A stretch of 64,000 bases of DNA, from contig RWJK01000193.1 of NCBI GenBank assembly GCA_004335835.1, positions 1 to 64,000 on the forward strand, given 5' to 3'. The position numbers and the translations under genes were made by a program. This document shows positions 46,744 to 56,747 of this stretch, in pieces. Origin of the DNA: Scenedesmus sp. ARA3. Lineage: Eukaryota > Chlorophyta > Chlorophyceae > Sphaeropleales > Scenedesmaceae. Numbering within the stretch: position 1 is the stretch's first letter; each line of letters begins with the position of its first letter. Under the pieces are notes generated by a model. It searched no databases. It was given only the letters and a program-made list of their open reading frames with translations, and had not been told where the DNA came from.

Positions 46744-49295
46744 ATGTGGCCAGAAACAGCGCACCTCAAGCGTCCTCCGCAACTGTTTGCTAGCATATTA
46801 ACATCTCACGTATTGACGTGTTCTGCTGCAGGAGCAGGCATGCTGCAGCACCGGCAGCGCCATCCAGTGTTCCCAACAGCAGCAGCAGCGTCAGGAGGCA
46901 GCAGCGGCGGCACGGGCAACCCAGCAGCAACGCAGCAGCAGCAGCAGGGGCTAAGCCCTCCAGGCACTAGCATCAGCAGGAGTAGCAGCAGCAGCGCCAG
47001 CTCACAGAATGATGTTGAGTCAGGCTTGCAGCGTGGCAGTGGCGGGCATGAACCACAAAACAGGGACTGGCTCAAGCTGGTAAGTGGCCGATGCAGTTCA
47101 AGCAGTGCAAGCAGCTGGTACTTGCATTAGATGTCAACAGCTGGTTGTTGTTGATGAAGCACCACGTCGCATGCTGTCAGAGCTGCAACCTGAGGCAGAG
47201 CAAGGTTTGCCTCAAAGCACTTCAAGTCTGAGTGACAATCAAACGCCACAACAGTCAGTAGCATGGCAGCAACAGAGCCAGCCCTGCACTTGCTAAAGCG
47301 TGTACAAGGAGACTAACAGCAGCCTCCAATGAGCGGTGTTGCCATGTTTGTTGCTCTGCTGTGTTTGCTGCCAGGTCACTGTGGCAGCCATCGGCATTGT
47401 CATCTGTTACGCTGACAGGTCAAACATGTCAACAGCCATCCTGCCAATGGCAGAGGCATACCACTGGGACAAGGTGCGCTGCTGCTGCAAAATCAGCCAA
47501 AGCAGCAGCAACAGCTCATTCAAGCTGCAGCCATTGTACCATCACCATGCCAGCACAACCGGCTCATGTAGCAGCAGGTGTTGGCAGCTTAGCAGGGAGG
47601 GGGTCCAGTGGGCAGTAGCAGCTGTGCCTAGACAGCAGCGGCATAAGCTGTAGTGCCAACATAACGCTGATCCAGTCCCGTCGCGCTGTCGACAAGCAGC
47701 TGTGTTGGCTGCCAAGTGTAAGCAGCGGGCGCATGGCACCCCTGCCGCGTGATTTGGTTGAAGCTGGCTTCAGGACCTTGAAGGAGACTTGCTTGAATCG
47801 ACACGGTGCCGCCAACTCAACCTGCGGCAGCACACAGTGCGTGGCAGGCGTTGGCGGATCCTTTGCTGATGATGTGTGTTTTACTGTGCCCCCTCCTGCA
47901 GGCGTTTGAGGGAGTGATCCTGTCAGCCTTCTTTGCTGGTTACGCTGCAACACAAGTGCTAGGAGGTGCGTGTGGCAGCAAAAGCAAACTCAGCACAAAC
48001 GTTCTCTTGCCTGCCATCATCAAATGTTTGAAGCAGAACTGCACCTTGAGTCAGGCTGCCTGTTCCAGTGAATTTGCTGTCAATTCTGCGTCTGGTGCGC
48101 ATGGCTGTGCTCAACTGCCACTGCTGCTGCTGCCGCTGCTGCTGCTGCTGCCATAGGCTCGCTGGCTGACCGGTACGGCGGCAAGTTTGTGCTGACCACC
48201 GGCGTGTTCCTGTGGTCGCTCTTCACGGTGCTCACGCCCGGTGCTGCTGCTGCCGGCACCGTGCCGCTGCTGGCTGCGCGTGTGCTGCTGGGGGTGGGAG
48301 AGGGTGTAGCATTTCCCTCCATTCACTCTATGATAGGTGGGCGCCATGTTTTTTTGCGAAATAATACAGCATGGTGCTGGGGCTAGCTGAGGTTGGTGCC
48401 TGGCCCTCTGCTTCCCTCGATACCAGGCAGCACATGCTGCCACTGAATGCTGTGGATGTTACTCTGCCTTCTTCAATGAACGCCCGCTGCAATGCAACCA
48501 TATTCCAATCCAAGCAACATCTCATCCCTCAACTGCTGCATGTCTGTTTTTTTAGCTACCCTCCTGCCGCGTACCGCCGACCACGATTAAAAATGCACTC
48601 CTTTTCTGTACGCTCCTCCCACCACACTTCCTCACCGCCTGGCTGCACGCCTGTCAACTGCATGCTGCAGCGCGCAACGTGCCCACCTCCAAGCGTTCCA
48701 CAGCAGTCGGCATCATCACAGCAGCCTCCTACGCAGGCACTGCACTGGCCTTTGGCCTGAGCCCACTGCTCATCTCGCGCTTCAGCTGGCAGTGGGTGTT
48801 CTACCTCTTTGGAGGCTCAGCACTGCTGTGGCTGCCATTCTGGCTCCCACTGAATGTGCTGAAGCAGCTGCCAGAAGATGCAATAGCAGCAGCAGGTAGC
48901 AGTAGTGCTGCAGCCTCAGCACTCCAGCAGCAGCAGCAGCAGCAGGGTAAGGACTCGCCGATGTCGCAGTCGGCGCTAGGGGGCGATGAAGGCGCGCCAC
49001 TACTGCAGCGGCGCAGCTTCGAGGTTGCAACCGCCGGCACCCCAGCAACAGCAGCAGCAGCAGCAGATGGCAGCACTGGCTTCCAAGCTTTGATGCGGCG
49101 GCGGGAGGTGTGGGCTATCTGCTGCTGCCAGTATGCGCAGTCGTACGGCATGTATGGGCTGCTGACGTGGCTGCCTACCTTCTTCACAGACTTTTATGGA
49201 GTGAAGCTGGTGGACCTGGGCGGCTACACGCTGCTGCCATACCTGCTGCAGGTGGGCGACTGGGAATATACTATGTGCTTGCTTGCTTGCTTGCG

Positions 49296-49359
<64 letters not shown>

Positions 49360-49991
49360 GGTGCAGGGTGCTGTTGTTGTTTTCTGTTGCTGATGTTACT
49401 TTGCCGTTGGGATATCCTTCACTTGTCATGCTGCTTGCCGTGCATCTTCCACCGCTGCAGCACTCAAGTCAGCGCCTGCTGCTGCTGCTGTTGCTCTCGC
49501 AGGGCGTTGTGGGCCTAGGGGCAGGGGCGCTGGCTGACCAGCTGCTGTCGTCACGCGGCTGGTCAGTACGGTCAGTGCGCGTCGGCCTGCAGCTCGCAGG
49601 AATGCTCGGCCCTGCAGCCTGCCTCATGGCAGCCGTCTCTCCCATTGTCGGCGGCTCTGCAGAAGCCGCTTCTGCGCTGATCACAGTCGGCTTGGGCCTC
49701 AGCGCACTGACACTCGGGGCGGTGAGTGTGAACCACTTGGATATCGCGCCGCGGCATGCGGGGATGGTGTTTGGGGCGGGGAACACAGCAGCGACGCTTG
49801 CAGGACTTGTGAGTGTGCCGCTCACTGGCTGGGTGCTGCAGCGTACTGGCAGCTGGCCGATTGTGTTTGGTCTGATTGGGGTGCACTTTGTGGTTGGCAG
49901 CGCGATTTGGGCGGCGTGGGTAGGGGATAAGCCGCTGCCTGAGGATGGCCCTGATGAGGGAGCAGCACTGCCAGCCCCCTCTGCGCGATGA
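46744..49991 (+). CDS. MFS transporter, SLC17/plant ANTR-like (phosphate/anion), 6 exons, 582 aa
   Basis: Major facilitator, probably 12 membrane helices; SLC17/ANTR relatives carry phosphate, ascorbate or organic anions, and several plant members are plastidial. Exons: 46744-47079, 47375-47473, 47902-47965, 48157-48336, 48671-49251, 49503-49991; phases close exactly. The first 112 residues form a Ser/Gln/Gly-rich leader that may include a transit peptide; an ATG at 46840 could be the true start. Helix 1 is AAIGIVICYADRSNMSTAIL, with the Arg-Ser-Asn typical of SLC17. The MFS loop 2-3 signature is GSLADRYGGKF (about 167-177), then RVLLGVGEGVAFPSIHSMIA and SKRSTAVG. The central loop (about 285-345) is Gln/Ala-rich. 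The second half has YGLLTWLPTFFTDFYGV and VVGLGAGALADQL. Family membership is firm, substrate and location are inferred. Confidence 0.9.
49277..49359 (+). repeat. (GCTT)n tetranucleotide microsatellite in MFS intron 5
   Basis: About 20 GCTT units, with one GCGT interruption near the start, lie 25 bases after the exon 5 donor. The exon frame stays open through the repeat and would read Leu-Ala-Cys triplets. Confidence 0.95.
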
Positions 49992-50023
49992 GCGCCAGAA
50001 TCTGCCTCTCCACCTTGCTGTTT

Positions 50024-50028
50024 TGTAA
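50024..50028 (+). promoter_or_regulatory. Probable poly(A) signal TGTAA of the MFS gene
   Basis: TGTAA lies only 33 bases after the TGA at 49991, which would give a very short 3' UTR. More distal signals may also be used, because GT-rich sequence continues. Confidence 0.4.
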
Positions 50029-51426
50029 TTGCTCTGGATTTGTTCTTCTGGTCTTGTTTGGCTGTGGGTAGGTGATGCCTGACTGGGTTATCAGTACAGC
50101 CTGCTAAAGAGGATAGCAGTGCCACAGGCAGTTGAGCGGTGCGCTGTTGTGCTGAGCTGTGCGTGTAAGTGAGAGGCAGATTTGACACCAACAAGCTGTA
50201 CAGAAGCCCTGTAGCTGGTTATGTTCTGTCTTGTCTATGTTTAGTCAGAGGCCTGTGGCATTCATTGTTGCCTGTGAGCGCCTTCCCTTTTTGTTCTTGA
50301 CTGGCATAGCGCACCCTGCCGTTGCCTTGCTGCTGATGAGGTTCAATCACCTTTGCCTGCTGCCGAGCCTGCAGCAGTTTGGCAGTAGCTGGCAACTGTG
50401 CCTGCTGATTGCCTTGTTCATTATGTCGAGGTGCAGCTGCAGCAGGGTTCCTGGGCCGTTCATGGCAGGATGCTGCCAACCCTGGTAGCCGCAGCCAAAC
50501 CAGCCTTTACATGCCTGCGTGTCATGTACACATGTGTGCGCGCCAGGCGCTGAGCCTTGAGCCAGTACGCCAGCATGTACTAAAATATCTTCAGGCTGCT
50601 GCGTCAACTGGAGATATTGTCATAAATGCCGCTGCACTTATCGTTGTGTTGTGCAAGATGGGTCACAATGACTGCATTGATTGCGCTGACCTGCCACTGG
50701 CAGGCAGTGCTGACCGGTCGGCACAATTGGTACCAATGCAATGTGATGGGCACGGCTACGTTCTCATGCTGGTTTTTGTTTGTGCTCGAAGTATCAGATT
50801 CTGCTGCCACATGAAGGAAACTGTACGTTCCAGCCACAACTTTGAACCAACCTACCTGATGCTGCGCTGTGTTGTGATGGCTTAGCGCAGCACATGCCAT
50901 GATGGTACCCTGTGCACGCTTGCTGCTGCCTGCTTCAGTGTGGCATAACCTCTGTTGGTTCTTCATCGTGACGATCTTGCCAAGCATTCCATGTTGACGT
51001 GGTTGCAGCCCTGAGCAGAACTGCACCAAGTCCTCCTCTGGTCCTTGGATGATAGCGTAGATACAACCGTGGCGGGCCGGGCGTGTGCTGCCGACACGTG
51101 GGCCCTGTTCGCGTCGCAACGTCAACATACATATAATCAAGTTCTTCCGAGGCATGAATTGGACGCTTTGAGGTCGCTGATACGGCCTGAACAATCTGCC
51201 GAAGGCGTAATCTTTGGGCCAAGTGTGGTAAGCACTGTGTAACACCCTGAGCGCGACCATAAGTGCCAGTACGTTGGCTTGAACGCTGAAGTGTTCAAAC
51301 TTTTGATTCGAGGACTGTGTCTTTGCTGTCAAAGATTTGTTCGGTGAAACTTCAGCTGATAGTAAAGGACCCATTTTTAGCCACTGTGCAGTCATCAAGT
51401 CAGCAATCCTTGCTAAAAAAATCAGT
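50029..51426. other. Intergenic region upstream of the seven-helix gene, with ambiguous open frames
   Basis: No recognised protein. A + strand frame to 51227, ending just before a good GTAAGC donor, could be an unrecognised exon (about 61 codons, no in-frame ATG). On the minus strand a 334-codon frame (50604-51608) covers most of this stretch and overlaps exon 1 of the seven-helix gene in antisense. I cannot decide between these from sequence alone. Confidence 0.35.
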
Positions 51427-52998
51427 ATGGCAAGCCTCGACTTGCATGAGCTGCAGACCCGGCAGGAGGGGGCAGCTGCAGCAGTAGCAGCGCTGTACTT
51501 CTGCTGTCTTGCCGGCACAGCTTTCAACCTGCGCCTCACCGGGTTTAAGCTGTACATACCTATCAGCATAGCTGCTGCAGGTACGTCAGCTGGCGTGCGA
51601 CTGCTCACAGTGGGTGTGACTCATCAGGCTCACTGCCAGGCTCACTGCTAGACAGCAATCATTGACCGCTGCTACTGCTCGTGCATGTGCAGTGCGTGGA
51701 TTGTCATTTTCAGCAAGGGCTGCGTTCTATGTCACTGGAAACATCAACCTGATGGCGATGAGCAGAGCAACACAGGTACGGTGAGGGTGGCCTTGCCTCA
51801 GCTGTGTACATCAGCCATCAGCATGGTGGCCTTCAGCTAAATAGGGCTGTTGATGCTGCTGCGTGGCATCACGCTGGGTGCTGTCAACATGGCACGCACA
51901 CAAACACATGCACTACCAGTTGCCTGCCGTCGGCAGCCTCTGTTGCTGCAGTGCATCAACATTCCTGCAAACTTGTGTCCAAACATGCCGCTGAAGCTGC
52001 AACAGAGTGCTGCTGCTCAACTGCACCAAGTTACCCAGCATCCAGTCATACTAAGGGTTCAGTCAACCTCGCTGCCTACTGGTGGTCTGTTTCCCCTGCA
52101 GGCAATTGGGCTGGGCATCAGCATAGCCATGTGCTCATGTTTCCTTGTCATATGGTGAGTGGCTGCAGCTGCAGCAACTTTGGGATGAGCTGGCAGCTGC
52201 AACACAAAGTCTAGGCCATGCATGGCGCAGCAAAGCACGGCTCCATGCAGCGCTGCTTGGCATAGCATTGCAGTGCACGGCAGCAATCACAACTAGTAGC
52301 TGCTGCACAGGAGCTCACTTACTTACCTTGCTGGCCAGCACACCGCAAGGCGTGTGATGCTATGCCTTGTGCCGCATGCTTTACTGTCAATCTCACGGTT
52401 GCAATCTTACATCGTCATCTCGTCCTGCAGGCTGCGCAACGCTCGGCCCAACCACCAACCATCAGCGCTGCCAGCTGACCTCACAGTGCTGTGCAAGGTG
52501 CTGGTGGCATGCGTGATCGCATTGGGGCCATTCATTGGCATCGCAGCAGCAGCTATGCTCGGCGCAAAGCCTGGCGACCAGGTGCTGCTGGCGCAGGCAA
52601 CGCATCTGCGCAAGGCGTCTGCTACGGTGCGTGCACAGAGCGGCTGAGGACATTGACCATGTCGAGTTGTCCATTGTTGCATGCGAGTCCATTGTTGCAT
52701 GCGATACAGTGTCGTTGCTGCCTTGCCTAGTCAGCTCTGTGTGCGCAGCTTGGAACAGCAACAGCTACACGGACCTTCCTGTTGATCTTTGCAACCCTGC
52801 GCGCACTCCTCCTGTTGAGCTGCTCATGTGCGTGACAACGGCTGCTGATTGTTGGTGTGTTGCCTGCAGGGATTCCTGTCGGTGATTGGCTTGCTGACGC
52901 TGTGCACGGCTTTTGTGGCCATCAACTGGCTTCGCGGGGCAGCAGGCAGCAAGCAGCAGCAGCAGCAGCAGCTGGAGCTGGCACAGACAGGCACTGGC

Positions 52999-53035
<37 letters not shown>

Positions 53036-53469
53036 TGGGGCAGTTGAGCTGGCAGGATCAGCAGGTGTGGCAGGACAGCACACCAACACCATCTTGGCAG
53101 CAGCAGCTGCGTGGAGACGGCCTCATCCTGCTGCTGCTGACGAGTGATCTGCTGCTGCTGTGGAGCAGCGCTGCTTTGGTTGCGTCGCTGTCTGTTCACC
53201 CTGAACTGCAGACTGATGCAGCCCTGCAGTATCCGCTGTTGGTGCTACCAGAGCTGCTCGTTGCAATCATGTGGGCCATGCCTACAGTGACAGCGCGTGT
53301 TGCACTTGGAGCGCGGTTCAATGAGTGGCAGCAGCAGCAGCACCAGGCAGTACAGGGCGTAGTGAAGTCGTCGTCCGGCAAGTCAGTTGCTGGCAGCAGT
53401 GATGCTGTTGACGCGGAGGCAGTGGCAGATGCCTCCGTCAGCGATCTGGTGAAGGCAACTGCTGTGTAG
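51427..53469 (+). CDS. Multi-pass membrane protein of unknown family, about 7 helices, 354 aa
   Basis: Exons: 51427-51580, 51714-51775, 52102-52154, 52431-52626, 52870-53469; GT-AG and phases close. Predicted helices: AAVAALYFCCLAGTAFNL, YIPISIAAAGRAAFYVTG, AIGLGISIAMCSCFLVIW, VLVACVIALGPFIGIAAA, FLSVIGLLTLCTAFVAIN, LILLLLTSDLLLLWSSAALV and YPLLVLPELLVAIMWAMP. Between helices 5 and 6 is a Gln-rich loop of about 60 residues from a CAG repeat (53003-53035). The tail is acidic and Ser-rich. The seven-helix layout recalls RTA1-like or TOM1/THH1-like proteins, but I see no diagnostic motif and do not assign a family. The ATG at 51427 is the only one in frame close to helix 1; an upstream exon is possible. 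A fragment resembling its GARFNEW segment recurs at about 56.4 kb. Confidence 0.7.
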
Positions 53470-55086
53470 CCTTAGCATGTATTGGCGGTTGAAGTGTTTT
53501 GTACATGGCAGCAGGAAGCTGATTCTGTTCCTTTAGAGCTGCATGGCAGGGTATGGTTTTCTGCAGCAACACATGCTACTATGCCGCTACTTTGCCATAC
53601 AACAATGACCCTGCATGATTTGCTTTGCTTGTATGATCATCAGTTCCTGACGCATCGACATTGTCAGGGTAGCACGTTGTCTTGCTGTGGAGCCCTTCCA
53701 GCAGCACTGAGCAATCATTGGTCATGATGACTCACAGCTGTCATATGACCTATGCACGGAGAATTCAATTCGGCTGTGCATGCCAATTGGTTTCTGCACT
53801 GCTGATGGCACTGACCTGTGCTCTCATGTCATGCAAGATAACTGATCTTGTGGTGGTGTTACGCAAGCACGGGCCTGGCCGGCAACATGCACGTCTTGCA
53901 TGACGAACCATCGACTGAAGGGGTTATAACTGGCCCTTGCGTGCCAGCTGCGCCTGCATGTGCAGTTTCATGCTTTTTTTGAAGGTACTGCTGTCAGCGT
54001 TTGTCGCAACCCGTACCAAAGGGTGCAGCATGACGGTTGCAGACGGGTTGTTTTTCACCAGCTATATGCTGTCTCATCCTGTTCAAGCAGCAAGTGGTGC
54101 ATCTGGCTTGCACCCATGTGTGCCATTGATGCTGTACTGCCACTGCTGCAGATCACATGCCTATTGATTGCGGTGCAGTTGGCATAGCAGGTGTGTCAGA
54201 TATGCGCCAGATCTCGAATAGGATGGTGAATGGTGGGCTTGTGGTGGCGCAGGGCTATAGCAGGCAGGCAAATGTTGTTGTGCACGTTGAGTAGTCTGAG
54301 TCATCATATAATCTGAGATTGTTAGCCTGCTGGTGCGCACCAGCAATATTGCTATTAATAGCAACCTAGCCACCAGCTGGTTGATCGTGCTGCGTTTCGT
54401 TGCAACCTGCAAACACCTGCTTGGATGAAGCAGTCAAATGTCAGGCCCTAAGGGCCAATGGACTGCGCAAATTTTCAAAGCAGCGTGGTAGGCGTTTCAA
54501 TTGTGCCAACACGGCATCCCTTTGAGCTCTGACAGAGCTGAGGCGGCAGGGCACTCTAAGAAGAAAAGGACAATGTCACATTATTGGCACCATGTACTTG
54601 CAAGACAAGCAGTAACAGGGTTGTTCATCCATCGCTCACTACATGTGCTGGTTGATTCACATTAGAGTATAATTGCTGAAGGCACTCGTGCTGCATCATG
54701 CTGGTGCTGTGCTTTCTGCTGCCGCTGCTTCTGCTGCCAGCAGTGTCGCTGCATATGATGATGACGAAACATTATCGGTTAAACTCTGAGTGGTGCCACG
54801 ACCGTAAAAGTACAGACTAAATCTCAAAGTGCCCAGACGGCAGCTGGCTGCTGATTCCTGCAACTTTGACAGATGCTCAGCCCCACTGAAACTGGTTAAT
54901 ATTTCACAGAGCAAGCAAACACACACACGACTGTACCAACGTGAAAGATACCAGACATAGCACATTGGCACCAGCAGCATGGCAGCAGCTGGGACGACCG
55001 TGCGATTTTCTATTGCAGCCTGCAGGCTGTTTGCCAGGCTTTGGCAATCTCCCGCGCAGATTCATTCATCACCAGTGTTCACAACA

Positions 55087-55088
<2 letters not shown>

Positions 55089-55137
<49 letters not shown>
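55089..55137 (+). repeat. (CTG)n microsatellite, about 16 units
   Basis: An uninterrupted CTG run in apparently non-coding sequence, ending in TTGCTGCTGG. Confidence 0.9.
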
Positions 55138-55141
<4 letters not shown>

Positions 55142-56364
55142 TGCTGGCACACAAATACACGGTTGCTAGCCCTGGTGCTGCTGGTTGTGCTGCATTCTTG
55201 GCCCCCTCATGCTGCTGCCAGGGCAGTGGCAATGGCCGCAGCTGCGCAGATGGGCAGACCCTGCAGGAGTGGCATCCGCTGCTCCTGCTGCTGCTGCCTG
55301 CTGCTGCTGCCGCAGCCTGCGGCAGGTGTGTGCTGTTGTTCTCTGCTCTTGCTGCGCATGCCTGCAGGCAAGGCATGATGGTGGCAGCAGGCAAGAGTTA
55401 ATTCTGGCAGTCACATGTCTGAGAAAAGGCAGTTTTTTATGTGGTCTCAGGCACTAGCCACTAGGACACTGATGCGTGAGCATCATGTGCGTGTGTGTGT
55501 TGCCTCAGCACGCCAGCGGGGTGCTTGACAGCACACAAGGTCCAAGCACAGCTGAAGCAAGCACAGCCACGGGTTGGGGTGTGCACCTGTAGCTGCTGCT
55601 GCTGCTGTTCAGCACTTTGCTGTGCTGCTGACGCTGCTGCTGGTGCTGCTGCAGACTCTTGCAAGCTAGACAGCGCTGCCGCTTGCGGTGCAAAGGCTCC
55701 TGCTAAAGATGTATCAGCCCAGCAGTAGCAGCATTTGCGGCAGCCTTCAGCCCAGCAGTAGCAGCATGTGCGGCAGCCTCCTGCCCATGCACTCTAACAT
55801 TCTTATTCATCAGCCATGCACAGGGGCAACATGCATGCTTGGCTAGCCCTGCAACACTCCAGGCACCATGTCACACTGCACACATTGAGTCGTATGGTTC
55901 AGCTGGGTGCGCACCTGCAGCAGCACCAGTTGCTGCTGCTCAGTGCCTTGCACTGCCGCTGGCCCCTGCCAACATGGCAGCAGCAAGCAGGACTCATTCA
56001 GGCAGGTATACCTATGAGTATGCTGTGCGTTTGTCACACATGATCTGCTACTTCTGAAGCATTGCAAACTGCACCCCCTGCTGATGCACGCACCTGCTGC
56101 AGCCATTCCTCTGTCATGACTGATCAGTGCTCAGTGTGGTACGCAGCACCTCAGAACGCCGCGTGCGCTCACTGACGCCTGCTGCTGCTGCTGCTGCCAG
56201 ATTGTCTTGTTTGTTTATCAGGCAGTGCTGCATTGCCTCAGCTGATAGAGCCAGGGCGACTGTGCTGTAGGTTGAAGGGTAAGGGTGCTCAGTGCTGCGC
56301 AGGCCATACTACTAGTGACTAGGCCAGGGTGAGTACAGGCCACCCACGCTGACTTGTGAGAAGG

Positions 56365-56420
56365 AGGTGTTGGTCATTGCACTGGGTGCGCGGTTCGACG
56401 AGTGGCGGCAGCAGCACTGC
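56365..56420 (+). pseudogene. Possible remnant of a duplicated seven-helix gene C-terminus
   Basis: The + strand reads VIALGARFDEWRQQHC, matching VALGARFNEWQQQQHQ at residues about 310-325 of the seven-helix protein (genomic 53299-53346). Base identity is high over about 45 bases only, and the flanks do not align by eye. It may be a leftover of tandem duplication; chance similarity is possible for so short a match. Confidence 0.3.
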
Positions 56421-56645
56421 TGCCTGGCAGGCAGCCGCTGCCACAGAGAGGGTACTCTGCTAGCAGCGCTAGGCAACTTCCTTCTGCAGCGTCACCTGCA
56501 GGGCTCCTGGCAGGGCTCACACTCACAACTCTCCTCCTGCTGTTCCACCGTTACACCACCTGACCGCATTCAATTGCAAGGACCACACAACTGCAGTGCA
56601 GGAGTTCTTTCAGCAACCTGCTGAATTGAATTCTTGTATACCAAA

Positions 56646-56650
56646 GTTAC
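56646..56650 (-). promoter_or_regulatory. Probable poly(A) signal TGTAA of the peptidase-RCC1 gene
   Basis: TTACA on + reads TGTAA on the minus strand, about 98 bases after the stop codon at 56748-56750. Confidence 0.5.
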
Positions 56651-56747
56651 ACAGAGCTGCAGGCAATCCCTGCATGACATGTTGGCGCTGCCTTCATTAC
56701 AGCTCTGCTCCATAGATGGTAGCATCTCTGCACACAAGGCTTGGCTG

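Larger units (their letters stand above)
53470..56645. other. Gene-free convergent zone between the seven-helix and peptidase-RCC1 genes
   Basis: About 3.2 kb with no firm exon. It contains a long (CTG)n run at 55089-55137, which in one frame reads as a poly-Leu ORF starting at an ATG at 54979; I do not trust this as coding. A decayed piece of the seven-helix gene may lie near 56.37-56.42 kb. The start of the zone is GT-rich on +, consistent with a 3' UTR. Confidence 0.4.

Noticed and set aside
51845..51900. Possible extra exon of the seven-helix gene (LLMLLRGITLGAVNMAR)
   Set aside because: Its reading phase does not match exon 2, whereas exon 2 joins directly to the exon at 52102 in phase and gives a better helix. 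It is kept as intron sequence.
54941..55401. Poly-Leu/poly-Cys ORFs around the CTG repeat
   Set aside because: They exist only because (CTG)n has no stop in any frame. No flanking conserved sequence or splice partner is visible, although the ATG at 54979 has a signal-peptide-like start.
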